Below are positions 16,090 to 25,263 of a stretch of DNA of 35,566 nucleotides, in pieces (the first letter of the stretch is position 1; each line of letters starts with the position of its first letter). Position numbers and translations under genes: made by a program. The DNA is from Chrysochromulina parva. Its lineage: Eukaryota > Haptophyta > Prymnesiales > Chrysochromulinaceae. Under the pieces are notes generated by a model, which was not told the DNA's origin, ran no database searches, and was given only the letters and a program-made list of their open reading frames with translations. The stretch covers positions 1 to 35,566 of the forward strand of contig PJAB01000184.1 in assembly GCA_002887195.1 (NCBI GenBank), given 5' to 3'.

Positions 16090-18342
16090 ATGGAAGATGA
16101 CAGGCAAATGTCAACCGACAGTGTGATAGAAAGCCTCTTCGAGTCGTTGGGCCAGCTCGAGGGCGCCCAGGACTCCAACGGCAAGTCGGAGCAGAGGAGT
16201 ATGAGCGCCTTCTTGGCCATGGAGGTGGTGTGCTCATCAGACGTGATGATGGCTGTCGAAGCCGAGCGATCATCCCCCTATAGCTCCAACACGGAACGCT
16301 CGAGCTTTGATCAAGGCTCGAACGATGCAGGGTCGATGGAATGGCGACTCGCGCCCGCGCCTGCTTCGAACCTTCCATCGCCGCCTGCTTGGAACGAGAT
16401 AGAGCACGTACTGTATACAGCGGGGCAGGCTCCAGCAGCAGCAGCAGCAGTGTTCCCCCACCCGGCGATGGCGCCGGCGATGGCGCCGGCGCCGGCGATG
16501 GCGCCGGCGATTGCTCAGGCGATCGCGCCGGCGCCGGCGATGGCGCAGGCGATGGCGCCGGCGATGGCGCAGGCGATGGCGCAGTCGCCTGCGATTTCGC
16601 CGGCGATGGCACCGACGCCGACGCCGTTGCACCCATTTCCCCCAACGGGCACGTGGGCCTCGGCGCCGGCGTGCTCCAGCGCGCCCTTGATGCGGTCACT
16701 ACAGCCGCTGCACCAAACGTCTCATCAGAAAATGCAGCAACTGCCGCAACAGCCGCTGCAACCGCAGCAGCCACCGCAGCCGCAGCAGCCGCCGCAGCCG
16801 CAGCCGCGCGCGCACCACTGGGTGATGAGTGATCGGACCGCTCCGGCGAGTCTTTCCGGTGCGCCAGCCTTTCGCACGATGCTCAACGGCATGCTGCAAC
16901 CTCCGGGGCTCTCCTCGCATGCAACGGCATGCAATGGCATGCAACCTCCGGGGCTCTCCTCGCATGCAACGGCATGCAATGGCATGCAACCTCCGGGGCT
17001 CTCCTCGCATCCTATCCGACCGGGCAGCAGCATGCCTGCAAACGCGCCGGGCAGCAGCTTGCATGCAACGGCGCCGGGCAATAGCATGCAAGCATACATG
17101 CCGTCGCATTCAGGCTCGTGGACTGTGCATGATGGACAGTCGTTTGCGACGCAGATGCGCGAGAAGCGCCCTCGTGAGCATCCCCAGCCCCAGCTACAGC
17201 GCTACAACAGCCTCCCGGCCACCGAGCCTGGCACCCATGCTCCGAGTCAGTCTCCGCTCCTGCGCTACCAATCCATGCCAAGCCAATCCATGTCAAGCCA
17301 ATCCATGCCGCTAAGCTCCGCGGCGCTGCAAACGATGCCCACGGTCACCCAAGCGCACGGCGGCTCATACTTTGGTTCCTCTGGGGGGGGAGTGGGGGGG
17401 GGCGGTGCGCCGGGTGCGCCGGGTGCGGCATGGGGCGGGGCTGGGGCCGGGAATCCATTGCCCCGCGCGCAAAGCGTGATAGACGCTATGGCGTACCTAG
17501 CGGCCAATGGAGCCGTTGGGGCCGTTTCGACTGGTGGAGCGGCCGCTCCCACGAACCCGAACGGCAGCACGCACGGCGGCCGTCTGTTCAACCACGTCGC
17601 AGCCGGAGGCACAGCTGGCAACAACGGCGCCCAGAACGGCGCCCAGAACGGCGCCCAGAACGGCGCCAGCGGCAGCGGAGTTGTCGGCGCCCAGGTCGGC
17701 GCTTCGGCCGCTGCGGAGGCCGTGGCGGCGGGCTTGTCTCCGGCCTTGGGGACCCTAATGACTGACGGCTTTCAGATCGTGGGCGGAGGCCTCCAGATGT
17801 ATAAGTGCTTGCTCGACCTGATACCAAGCCCGATCTTCGTGCGCTCAGGTACGTTGATTGCCACTGATGACCTGCCTGGCATGCAAGTGCTCACCACAGC
17901 GCTCCCCTGCTCTCCGATCTTCGTGCGCTCAGCCGATGGCAAGATCCTGTACACGAACCGATGCGGCTTCGTGACGCTCGGCGAGGCGTCGAGCGCCCTG
18001 CCCGCTGCATGGCAAGTCACGCCCCAGCTCGCCCCTACGACCCACTCGTCGCGCCGTGCAGGGGACAAGGAGGGTGAGGTCGACCTTCCACGCGACCCCG
18101 TACCGGCCGCCACCGCCACCAACGAGCCGTTGCCGCCGTTGCCCGCGGCTTCGCACGGCTTCTCGGTTCTGATCCAGGGGCGCTCGACTCCCATCCGGGC
18201 TGTGCTCCTGATGCATCGCATCCCATTCTGGCTCGCGAGTGCCGATGGGAGTGCGCACTCGGCGGTGTGCATGTACGTGGCCCCTGTCGCGGGCTCCGTG
18301 TCGCACACCTTCTACCCCACGCACCACAACCCCGAGGTGTAG
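16090..18342 (+). CDS. Low-complexity protein with C-terminal PAS-like domain
   Basis: Exons 16090-17848 and 17933-18342 (722 aa). Most of the protein is low complexity: Ala/Pro/Met repeats (PAMAP), Gln/Pro tracts, three copies of a QPPGLSSHATACNGM unit, SQSM repeats, a Gly-rich run and QNGA repeats. From about residue 557, ALGTLMTDGFQIVGGGL and QMYKCLLDLIPSPIFVRSADGKILYTN look like the start of a PAS sensor fold (family assignment inferred from the I-P-x-P-I-F...DGxIxYxN pattern). The tail ends PTHHNPEV. Such proteins are often signalling or transcription regulators; no kinase or DNA-binding domain is visible. The first ATG of the frame is used. The intron has no stop and is a multiple of three, so retention adds 28 residues inside the PAS segment. 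Confidence 0.65.
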   Translation: MEDDRQMSTDSVIESLFESLGQLEGAQDSNGKSEQRSMSAFLAMEVVCSSDVMMAVEAERSSPYSSNTERSSFDQGSNDAGSMEWRLAPAPASNLPSPPAWNEIEHVLYTAGQAPAAAAAVFPHPAMAPAMAPAPAMAPAIAQAIAPAPAMAQAMAPAMAQAMAQSPAISPAMAPTPTPLHPFPPTGTWASAPACSSAPLMRSLQPLHQTSHQKMQQLPQQPLQPQQPPQPQQPPQPQPRAHHWVMSDRTAPASLSGAPAFRTMLNGMLQPPGLSSHATACNGMQPPGLSSHATACNGMQPPGLSSHPIRPGSSMPANAPGSSLHATAPGNSMQAYMPSHSGSWTVHDGQSFATQMREKRPREHPQPQLQRYNSLPATEPGTHAPSQSPLLRYQSMPSQSMSSQSMPLSSAALQTMPTVTQAHGGSYFGSSGGGVGGGGAPGAPGAAWGGAGAGNPLPRAQSVIDAMAYLAANGAVGAVSTGGAAAPTNPNGSTHGGRLFNHVAAGGTAGNNGAQNGAQNGAQNGASGSGVVGAQVGASAAAEAVAAGLSPALGTLMTDGFQIVGGGLQMYKCLLDLIPSPIFVRSGTLIATDDLPGMQVLTTALPCSPIFVRSADGKILYTNRCGFVTLGEASSALPAAWQVTPQLAPTTHSSRRAGDKEGEVDLPRDPVPAATATNEPLPPLPAASHGFSVLIQGRSTPIRAVLLMHRIPFWLASADGSAHSAVCMYVAPVAGSVSHTFYPTHHNPEV
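17849..17932 (+). mobile_element. PAS-gene intron, family B, 19 bp duplication supplying the acceptor
   Basis: 84 bp. Donor GTACGTTGATTGCCACTGAT (A-type start), then a B core with one mismatch. The exon end CCGATCTTCGTGCGCTCAG is repeated exactly at the intron's 3' end and supplies the AG. Junction: PIFVRS-ADGKILY. Confidence 0.85.
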
Positions 18343-18695
18343 CGAGAGGTGGGATAGAGATCAAGTGCGCCGCATTGCGTTCCATGTCCGTTCCATGAGA
18401 TGTCAGATGTGCATGTTGCAAGCCGTCCTGTTGCTGCTGCTTCTGCTGCTTCTGCTGCCGACCTGACGGCGCGCTGTGGCAGCCGCATGTACTATTCTCC
18501 CCCGTGCAGTCTACACGCGTGTTCACGCGTGCAATTCATGTCGGATACGGATGGAAAAACGGCACGCATAAAATACACCATTTATGATTTAAACGACGCA
18601 CTAGAACGCTCTTGGCCGGCTTTTTGGCCGCGGGGCAAAGATGATGGACCCCTGAAACGCGTCCACGTCTGAGGGCTGACACTAACTCCTTGTCG
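18343..18695. other. Convergent intergenic region
   Basis: 353 bp between two stop codons. It contains a CTGCTGCTT/CTGCTT run near 18432-18460 and an AT-rich stretch at 18560-18600. No gene or RNA was recognised. Confidence 0.5.
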
Positions 18696-21515
18696 TCAAT
18701 GGAATTTCATTCGGGGTTTGATGGACCGAGAGGTGAGATGGTCCGTGAGCTCACGCGAGCTGATCCGTGAGCGTGCCGACTGCGAGCCATGCGAACGCTC
18801 TGTGCTGTTTCCAGACGTGGCGCCCGTTGGAAACGTGTTTAGTAGGGCCGCTGGCTTCTCCTGGTGCCACACGCTGGGCACATGTCCTTTCGCCTGTGAG
18901 CTTGGTGACATGATTTCTGGTGACACACTGATGGTTGGTGCCTCGGAGGATTCTGCCGCGGCCGCGACGGCCTCAGCCGTTGCCGCTTCGGCAGCTACGG
19001 CCACTACGGCCCCATCTGCTGCCGCCGCTGCCATCTGGACCGCTATGGCCGCTATGGCCTCAGCCGCGGCCGCCTCGACCGCTGCCGCCTCAGCCGCTAA
19101 TACCTCGGCCGCTGCCTCCTCAGCCTGTGGGCTAGCTACGTGAAGGGCCACGTACGTCGGCTGCCGCCTCAGCTCCAGCGCACGATTGGGCATCCCTTCG
19201 GCCACATCGGTCACTGCTGCCTCAGCTGGTGCGGCCTCGGCCTCTGCCGCCTCTGCCGCCTCTGCCGCCTCCGCCTCTGCTGCCTCTGCTGCCTCTGCTG
19301 CTGCTACCTCGGCGGCGGCTGCCTCTGCTGCTGCTACTTCGGCCGCTGCTGCCTCAACCGCAGCCTCGGCCGCTGCGCCTGCGGCCTCAGCCGCTGCAGC
19401 AGATGGCGTTGACACTCGCCGACCGCTCGCTCGGGTCCCATCTCGAGCGTCGTCGGCATTGGGCATGGCGGCTTCGATGCTGGCTGGCGTCTCAGGCATG
19501 GTGCTGGCTGGTGCCTCGGTCAGTTCTGCGGCTGGTGTAGACGGTGATGCGATCCGCTGCTCGTTGGCTTGGATCTGCGCTCGTGTGTGCGCCTGGAGCT
19601 CCGCCAGCTGCCTGATCATCTCCCATTCTTTGGCAACGAGCTTTGCACGCGCATCGTGGACTTGTCGGCTCATCTCCTCCTGCAGCTCAGCTAGCTGGCG
19701 CTGCAGCTCCTCCTCGCGCGCCTCGTGCGAAGCATGCTGATCCTGCCTATCCCTTTCTTGGTCGGCGAGCTGTACGCGCAGCTGCGCCTGAACGTCAGCT
19801 GACTCGTTCATCTGCGCCTGGAACTCAGCCTCACGTGCGACTGCCTGCGCGCGCATCTTGGCATCTTTAGCCGCAAGGGCCGCGCCTACCTCCTCCTCCT
19901 TATCCGCCAGCATGAAACGCATCGCTTCGATCTGCTGTTGGGCTTCTTCCTCCTTGAGGGCCATCAGCTTGCACACCTCCTCATCTTTCGCTACTAGCGT
20001 CTCCTCCATCTCAGTCTCCTGTGCTGCCAGGCGCGCGTGCAAACTCTCGAGTTCCTTTTTCTTCTCTGCAAGCTGCATGTGGAGCTCATCGCGCTCGACG
20101 CGCCATGCCTCTTCCCGCATCGCAAGCATCTCTTGCAGCGCGAGCGCCTTCTGTTGCCAGCTCAAGTGTGTGTCGCCCATGATTTGAGCTACGCCTCCTG
20201 AATCGTGATCGCCGCATGCTGCCGAAGCGATCGCACAGGCGTCGAACGCTTGCATCGCGGCCGCGGCCTCGAGGAGTGCGGCACACTCTGTATGGCCTCG
20301 TTGCCAGGCGGTTTGTAGCGGCGTCTGGCCATGCCATTCATGCTCCAAGTCCGCGCCGGCGTCAATGAGAATGCGGGCGCATTCGGTCCGCCCGTACGCG
20401 CAGCAGGCAACGAGTGGGGTGCGGCCGTCGCTGGCAGACATCGAGGGGTTCGCCGACGCGGCGATGAGCAGCGTCACGCAATGGACGTGATCCGCCCAGC
20501 AGGCGACGTACAGCGGCGACGCCCCATCATTGTCCGCGCGGTCGACGGTCGCTCCGGCGTCGATCAGCAGGCGCAAACAGGGTTCAGAGCCGCGCACGCA
20601 TGCCTTGTAGAGCGCGGTGCCTCCGTCATCGTCTGCAGCGTCGACGTCAGCTCGAGCGTCGAGGAGCAGTTGCGCGCACTCTGCGTTGCCATTGTAGCAG
20701 CTAATGAGCAGAGGCGTGTGCCCATCGCCCGTCGCTCGCGCGACGTCGGCATTGTGGCGAAGCAGGAACGCGACGCACCCGACGTGCCCGCGCAGGCAAC
20801 TCAGAAAGAGCGCCGTTCTGCCCTCGTCATCAGCCCCGTCCAAGTCTGCTCCGGCTTCGAGAAGGAGCTCTATGCATCGCTCGTGGCCCTCTGATGCGGC
20901 CTTGTGCAATGCGCTGGAGCCCCCTTCGTCTACTTTGCTCAGATCGGCGCCTCCTTCTAGCAAGACCTCGAGACACTCCGCATGGCCGAGCTCACAGCTC
21001 GCCATTAAAGCGTTGCGGCCCTCGCCATCGGTCATGTTGGGGTCCACATGCTCAGCTAGGAGCTGGCGGAGCTCTGAAATCGCGTTGTGCTCCGCTGCAC
21101 TCAGCACGTTGTGGCGCCCCACGTTGACCGGCGGGATGAAGGACGGGATCACTACTTTGATGCTAGGCACTAGAGGCAGTCTCCCACTCCGCAGCTCGCG
21201 GCTGCTGCTGAGGGCGGAGCCTTGGAGGCTCAACGTGTCGGTGCCCGTTCTATCGGTGCCGGACTCCTCCTCAAGAGCATATCCGTCGCACGCAGCAGGT
21301 AGCCCTGCACCAACTGCATCAAGCTCAGCGACCTCAGCTTCCTTGGCATAGCTGACGGGCTGGCCTTCACATAATAAAGGTCCCTTGAAGGAAAGTGAAT
21401 TGGAATCTTCCTCCTCCTCATCGTCGCTGGACTCGCCGTCAAACTGAGGTCTGCTCAGCATGGGGCCTCTTGGTGTTGGCAGGTTGAGCAGGGGCACCTT
21501 GACAGCCTTGGCCAT
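18696..21515 (-). CDS. Ankyrin-repeat and coiled-coil protein
   Basis: 939 aa, one exon. Residues 1-130 are acidic, Ser-rich and unstructured. About residues 136-430 hold some nine ankyrin repeats, each near 33 aa with the G-(R/H)-TPL/AL...GH...CxxxLLxxGAD pattern. About residues 455-640 form a long coiled coil rich in Glu, Gln and Lys (EMEETLVAKDEEVCKLMALK). Residues 680-870 are Ala/Glu repeats (AAEVAAAEAAEAAEAEAAEA) from expanded GCC/GCT triplets. The C-terminus is Ser/Arg-rich. Ankyrin plus coiled coil suggests a protein-binding scaffold; the partner is unknown. Start: first ATG, MAKAVKVPLL. No intron and no family A/B element is present. Confidence 0.8.
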   Translation of the reverse strand: MAKAVKVPLLNLPTPRGPMLSRPQFDGESSDDEEEEDSNSLSFKGPLLCEGQPVSYAKEAEVAELDAVGAGLPAACDGYALEEESGTDRTGTDTLSLQGSALSSSRELRSGRLPLVPSIKVVIPSFIPPVNVGRHNVLSAAEHNAISELRQLLAEHVDPNMTDGEGRNALMASCELGHAECLEVLLEGGADLSKVDEGGSSALHKAASEGHERCIELLLEAGADLDGADDEGRTALFLSCLRGHVGCVAFLLRHNADVARATGDGHTPLLISCYNGNAECAQLLLDARADVDAADDDGGTALYKACVRGSEPCLRLLIDAGATVDRADNDGASPLYVACWADHVHCVTLLIAASANPSMSASDGRTPLVACCAYGRTECARILIDAGADLEHEWHGQTPLQTAWQRGHTECAALLEAAAAMQAFDACAIASAACGDHDSGGVAQIMGDTHLSWQQKALALQEMLAMREEAWRVERDELHMQLAEKKKELESLHARLAAQETEMEETLVAKDEEVCKLMALKEEEAQQQIEAMRFMLADKEEEVGAALAAKDAKMRAQAVAREAEFQAQMNESADVQAQLRVQLADQERDRQDQHASHEAREEELQRQLAELQEEMSRQVHDARAKLVAKEWEMIRQLAELQAHTRAQIQANEQRIASPSTPAAELTEAPASTMPETPASIEAAMPNADDARDGTRASGRRVSTPSAAAAEAAGAAAEAAVEAAAAEVAAAEAAAAEVAAAEAAEAAEAEAAEAAEAAEAEAAPAEAAVTDVAEGMPNRALELRRQPTYVALHVASPQAEEAAAEVLAAEAAAVEAAAAEAIAAIAVQMAAAAADGAVVAVAAEAATAEAVAAAAESSEAPTISVSPEIMSPSSQAKGHVPSVWHQEKPAALLNTFPTGATSGNSTERSHGSQSARSRISSRELTDHLTSRSIKPRMKFH

Positions 21516-21728
21516 CTTGGCTGGACGGCTGACCGACCGGGTGCACGGGCCGTGCTATTTGTGATCCAAGGGGACCGCACGAAAAAAGTCAGGCTGGCGA
21601 CCGACTGTGTGAGCAGCGGGCCGGGCCCAATTGCCAATACTTGTATGACCTTCATAATCGTTTCGACGTCATTGACAAATTAATGAATCTATCGATGAGA
21701 AGCTACCGGTACCCGCGCGGCGATCTAT

Positions 21729-22640
21729 CTAATCTACGCACTCATCGAGGCCATCGCACACCCTGGCGGACGCGTGAAGCGGATGTGTAAAGCGTCCCGC
21801 CCAACCCTGATCCTGCAGGTAATAGACGGATTCCAGAGTCAAGCCGTGCGCAGGCGCGGGCGGGGGCAGCAGGTCCCGGTCCCGCGAGGCAACCAAGCCG
21901 GGTACGTCCGCCGGTCCGATCTTGTGCGTGCCGACCGCGAGAAGGAGGCCAACCATGTTGCGCACCATCTTAAACAGTGCTGACTGCACATGGAAGTCCG
22001 CGCGCAAGTTCCCACAGCCCTCGTCGACCACGCGCAAGTCGCGTATGATGCGCGTGGTGAGAACGCGATCGAGCTCCCGCGGCGGCGGTTCACCGGCTCG
22101 CCGGTTGGCAAAGGCGGCACAGTCCAGCTTGCCGAGCAAGTGACCAGCGGCGGCGTTCATCGCGTCGAGATCGAGGGGGAGATGATGAGCATGGTGCCGA
22201 GATCGAACATCGAGGGGGTCCCAGTGCGGGCCGGTGCTCAGTCGGTAACTGTACAGCTTGCCCGTCGCCCACAAGCGTGCGTGCCACAAGCGACCGGCCT
22301 CGTCGGTCTCCGGCGCCTCCTCCACGTTGGAGACACGCAGCTCAGGAGGACACAGCGCGTTGAGGCTACGGGCAAGCGCCTCGCCGCTCGGAAAGTTGCC
22401 GTTTCGGCCCTGCGCAAGGTCGAAATGGATGGCTTGGCCACGGGCGTGCACGCCTGCATCGGTACGGCTCGCGCCGTTCACGCTGACTTGCTGCCGCGTG
22501 CACTGGGCGAGCGCCACCTGGAGCACGTCTGCGACGGCGCGCTTGTTGGGCTGTGTTTGGAAGCCTGTGAACGCGGAGCCGTCATAGAGCACGCGAGCTC
22601 GATAGCGGCGCAGGGAAGACGAAGCATCGAGAAATAGCAT
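21729..22640 (-). CDS. truA: tRNA pseudouridine synthase, TruA family
   Basis: 303 aa, near full family length, intronless. TruA-type enzymes convert uridines in the tRNA anticodon stem-loop (classically 38-40) to pseudouridine. Visible: YDGSAFTGFQTQP (residues 19-31); the catalytic motif GASRTDAGVHARGQ with nucleophile Asp61; RLWATGKLYSYRL; HHLPLDLDAMNAAAGHLLGKLDCAAFAN; and FKMVRNMVGLLLAVGTHKI, the conserved C-terminal helix. The ATG at 22640 places the first strand about 10 residues in, as in bacterial TruA. No targeting peptide is evident. Whether it acts in the nucleus/cytosol or an organelle cannot be told from the sequence. Confidence 0.92.
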   Translation of the reverse strand: MLFLDASSSLRRYRARVLYDGSAFTGFQTQPNKRAVADVLQVALAQCTRQQVSVNGASRTDAGVHARGQAIHFDLAQGRNGNFPSGEALARSLNALCPPELRVSNVEEAPETDEAGRLWHARLWATGKLYSYRLSTGPHWDPLDVRSRHHAHHLPLDLDAMNAAAGHLLGKLDCAAFANRRAGEPPPRELDRVLTTRIIRDLRVVDEGCGNLRADFHVQSALFKMVRNMVGLLLAVGTHKIGPADVPGLVASRDRDLLPPPAPAHGLTLESVYYLQDQGWAGRFTHPLHASARVCDGLDECVD

Positions 22641-22973
22641 CGATGGATTCGCGACGATCGCGCAGGAGCAGGGAGCAGGACGCGCAACCTCCGCTGGTGT
22701 GAACGTACCGGTAGAGTGTGTGCAGTGTGAACTGGCTGTTAGAATGATTTGTGCTTTTGTGCAGACCTAGTGCAGACCACCCGACTCTTGCTTGTTGCTG
22801 TGAGAGCTCCCTGTCCGGTCCGACTCGCACACTCACTCACTCACTCACTCTGCAGTGCACTCGCACCGCAACGAACACACACCGCCCTCGCGCCTCGCCT
22901 CTCCACGCCAGCCACGGCCACGCGCGCGCTCTGGAGCGACCCTCGTTCCCTCTCTGTCGCTCCAGTGACTCTC
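22641..22973. other. Intergenic region, TruA / carboxylesterase
   Basis: 333 bp upstream of the TruA gene and downstream of the esterase stop. It has a CACTCACTCACTCACTCACT run near 22828-22850. No gene was recognised. Confidence 0.5.
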
Positions 22974-24776
22974 TCAGCTCGGAAACAGAGTCTCCCAGAA
23001 CGCGCAGTGGGCCTGGTGCGGCGCGTGCACCGGACCAAGCTCTCCCTCCGCGTCGGGCACGACGAGCATTTGGGTCATCCCCGCCGCGCCACCAATGCTC
23101 CGAGGCCAAGGAGGGCACGGTTGGCCTCCGTGGCCTCCGTGGCCTCCGTGGCCTGCGTGGCCGGCGCACCCCGCATTCGGGTCGGCGTTGGCCGCAAAGG
23201 CTGCCCAGTACCCGAGCATCACTTGCGAGAGAGTGCGTTCCTCCGTGGTGAAGTCGCAGATGGTCCAATTATTGGGCGGCCCGAGGTTGTCTGGAGCCGC
23301 CTCGGACCCGAACACGTACCGAACCTCCGCGCCGTGCGTCGCCCATCGGAGTGTAGTCGGGAGTGGCTCAGGCGAGACTACGTCCAATTCCGGCCCGTTG
23401 TCGCAGCCCCAGCCCGGCGTCGTCGTGACGGTCTCACCGCCCGAGACGGCGCCGCGGACATTGGCCGGCTGCGGCCCACTCCGCTGAGGCTGGAAGTGCG
23501 CAAACTCATAGCTCCATACCCGGCGACCCGCGCTCGCCGCAAAGCCAGCCAGCCGGTACGACGGGCAGATGACGTATGCGTCGGCATCGGCCTGCAAGAA
23601 GGCCGCCTGCGGCGAGCCTCCGTACATGGAGAGCGGGTACTGCGCCTCAATTTGCGGCGCGTTGGCACCCCAAGCGGCCTTGAGTGCCTCGCGGTAGGCC
23701 GCCGCATCCGTCTGGACGGGGTCTCCGGGGGTCAAGCCCAAGGTGGGTGCGGTGCCATAGAAGGCCGAGGTGCCGTCCTTTGACGTGTGCCCGATCAGCA
23801 ACACGTCCGGGTTGATGTGCCCTTGCTTCCATGCGGCGTCCGTCGTGGTGGCCCCCATCACAAAGCTATCGGCGAAGTAGCCCGTAAAGTACGGCGCGAC
23901 GGCCAGGTCGCTCATCAGCTCGTCCGGCCACTGTACCAACTCGGCCGAGACGGAGCGAAGCTCGGCGAGGGTCGAGACGTTGAGGTCGGCCATCACGCGC
24001 TGGCTCACGTTGTGCGCGAGCGCGAGGCTGGATGGACCCCATCCGCGACCAGTGCTGGTCGGTGGGCCGCCTGCACACGGGCCAGACTGCAGCGCGGCAC
24101 GCGTGAAGAGGCCGCGGGCTGCGGGCGCGACGCTGAGCACACACGAGAGGTAACCTCCCGACGACTCACCGAAGAGCGTGATGTCCGTCGCCCGCCCCCC
24201 GAAGGCCCCGATGTGCCTTCGGACCCAGTGCAGGCCTACGATGACGTCATTCATCCCGTTCATGCCACCTGAGCCGCCGCCGTCAAAGTCAAAGCCTGGC
24301 AGCGCGCCGAGCGGCAGGAAGCCGAGCGCGCCCAGCCGATAGCTGACGGTCACGACGATCACGCCCTGCTGCAAGGCGAGCTGCGAACCGTTGAATTGGG
24401 CGTTGCCGGAGTAGCCGCTGCACAGTCCGCCACCATACACCCATACCATCACCGGGAGCTTTGCACCGGGCGCCGCGCTCGCAGGCCGGTAGACGTTGAG
24501 CGTCAGGCAGTCCTCATTTGGCGGCGGGCCCTCCTCGTAGCCCGGCGGCCGCGGGTCGCCGTCCGGGTTTTGCATGCATGGCGCGCCCATTCGGCTCGCA
24601 TTGAACACGCCACCCGCGTATGGCACCCGGCTCTCCACGGCGCGTGTAAAGCGCCGATTGCCCACGGGCGGCAGCGCAAAGGGAATGCCCGCGAAGCGAT
24701 GGACGCCGGCAACGGCAGCGGTGCCCAAGATCACGCCGAGGTCAATGCGGACCGATGGCACAAGTCCTGACGCCAT
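22974..24776 (-). CDS. Type-B carboxylesterase / cholinesterase-like hydrolase
   Basis: 600 aa, intronless alpha/beta hydrolase that cleaves carboxylic esters. Residues 27-45 (HRFAGIPFALPPVGNRRFT) are the family start motif and EDCLTLNVYRP (88-98) the family signature. GGG at 115-117 is the oxyanion hole, and GESSGG at 203-208 holds the nucleophile Ser205. The family His lies in WATHGAEVRYVFG. The acid position reads SKDGTSAFYG where many members have a D/E-E-G motif, so the acid may be the Asp or a shifted residue. An insert of Gly/His repeats (GHGGHGGHGG) from a 9 bp tandem repeat (about 23118-23160) sits near the C-terminus. The start is the ATG before ASGLVPSVRIDLG; an upstream frame extension lacks an ATG. 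No clear signal peptide is seen. Confidence 0.9.
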   Translation of the reverse strand: MASGLVPSVRIDLGVILGTAAVAGVHRFAGIPFALPPVGNRRFTRAVESRVPYAGGVFNASRMGAPCMQNPDGDPRPPGYEEGPPPNEDCLTLNVYRPASAAPGAKLPVMVWVYGGGLCSGYSGNAQFNGSQLALQQGVIVVTVSYRLGALGFLPLGALPGFDFDGGGSGGMNGMNDVIVGLHWVRRHIGAFGGRATDITLFGESSGGYLSCVLSVAPAARGLFTRAALQSGPCAGGPPTSTGRGWGPSSLALAHNVSQRVMADLNVSTLAELRSVSAELVQWPDELMSDLAVAPYFTGYFADSFVMGATTTDAAWKQGHINPDVLLIGHTSKDGTSAFYGTAPTLGLTPGDPVQTDAAAYREALKAAWGANAPQIEAQYPLSMYGGSPQAAFLQADADAYVICPSYRLAGFAASAGRRVWSYEFAHFQPQRSGPQPANVRGAVSGGETVTTTPGWGCDNGPELDVVSPEPLPTTLRWATHGAEVRYVFGSEAAPDNLGPPNNWTICDFTTEERTLSQVMLGYWAAFAANADPNAGCAGHAGHGGHGGHGGQPCPPWPRSIGGAAGMTQMLVVPDAEGELGPVHAPHQAHCAFWETLFPS

Positions 24777-25263
24777 CGCGGACGGATGCCCCGATCGACG
24801 GTGTGAACTGTGAAGCAACTTGTGAAGCCTCGCTGTTCAACACAACGAGCAGCGCCCCACTCGGCGCGGTTTCGCAGCACAAGCGGCGTCGTGCGGTGAT
24901 GATAGGAGATAGGAGTTGACTTGTGTGACCTTTTTTCCTCACGAACAGGCCAGGGGTCGTCGCACTCTTCCGGAGCAGTGGCGTTTGTCCTAAATTTCCA
25001 TTTTTCCGAAAGCTAAGGTCCGCATGCGTAAGGACGAGCCCTTTTCCCCTCTGTGGATTCCGAACAGGAGAGGGGGTCGGGTACCGACCGGGTATGATGA
25101 ATAGATCATCTCCCTAACGGTATGTCGTATGATGAATGATCATCTCCGGTAACATCTCCCCACAAAAGAGAAGACCTCAGGCATACCCCCAGCCCTGCGA
25201 ACTGTCTGTTGGGCGCCCGCCAGAGCATATCCCCATAGCCTGTGAGAGACGGTCACCTTTATA
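24777..25263. other. Intergenic region with nested direct/inverted repeats
   Basis: 487 bp upstream of the esterase. At 25090-25155, GTATGATGAATAGATCATCTCC and a close copy lacking two bases occur about 38 bp apart; each contains a GAT/ATC palindromic centre. It is possibly a cis element of the esterase promoter or of the downstream 3' UTR. No gene was recognised. Confidence 0.45.

Noticed and set aside
16341..16832. Overlapping frames rich in GDGAGDGAG or RRHRRR opposite or within the PAS-like gene
   Set aside because: They are frame-shifted readings of the GCGATGGCGCCG repeat; only the chosen frame leads into the PAS segment.
18935..19740. Long plus-strand reading frames opposite the ankyrin gene
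   Set aside because: They are Ala/Pro/Leu-rich shadows of GC-rich triplet repeats coding the Ala/Glu tract on the other strand.
24777..24818. Upstream start for the carboxylesterase
   Set aside because: The extension depends on a non-ATG codon; the next in-frame ATG (24776) fits the family start better.
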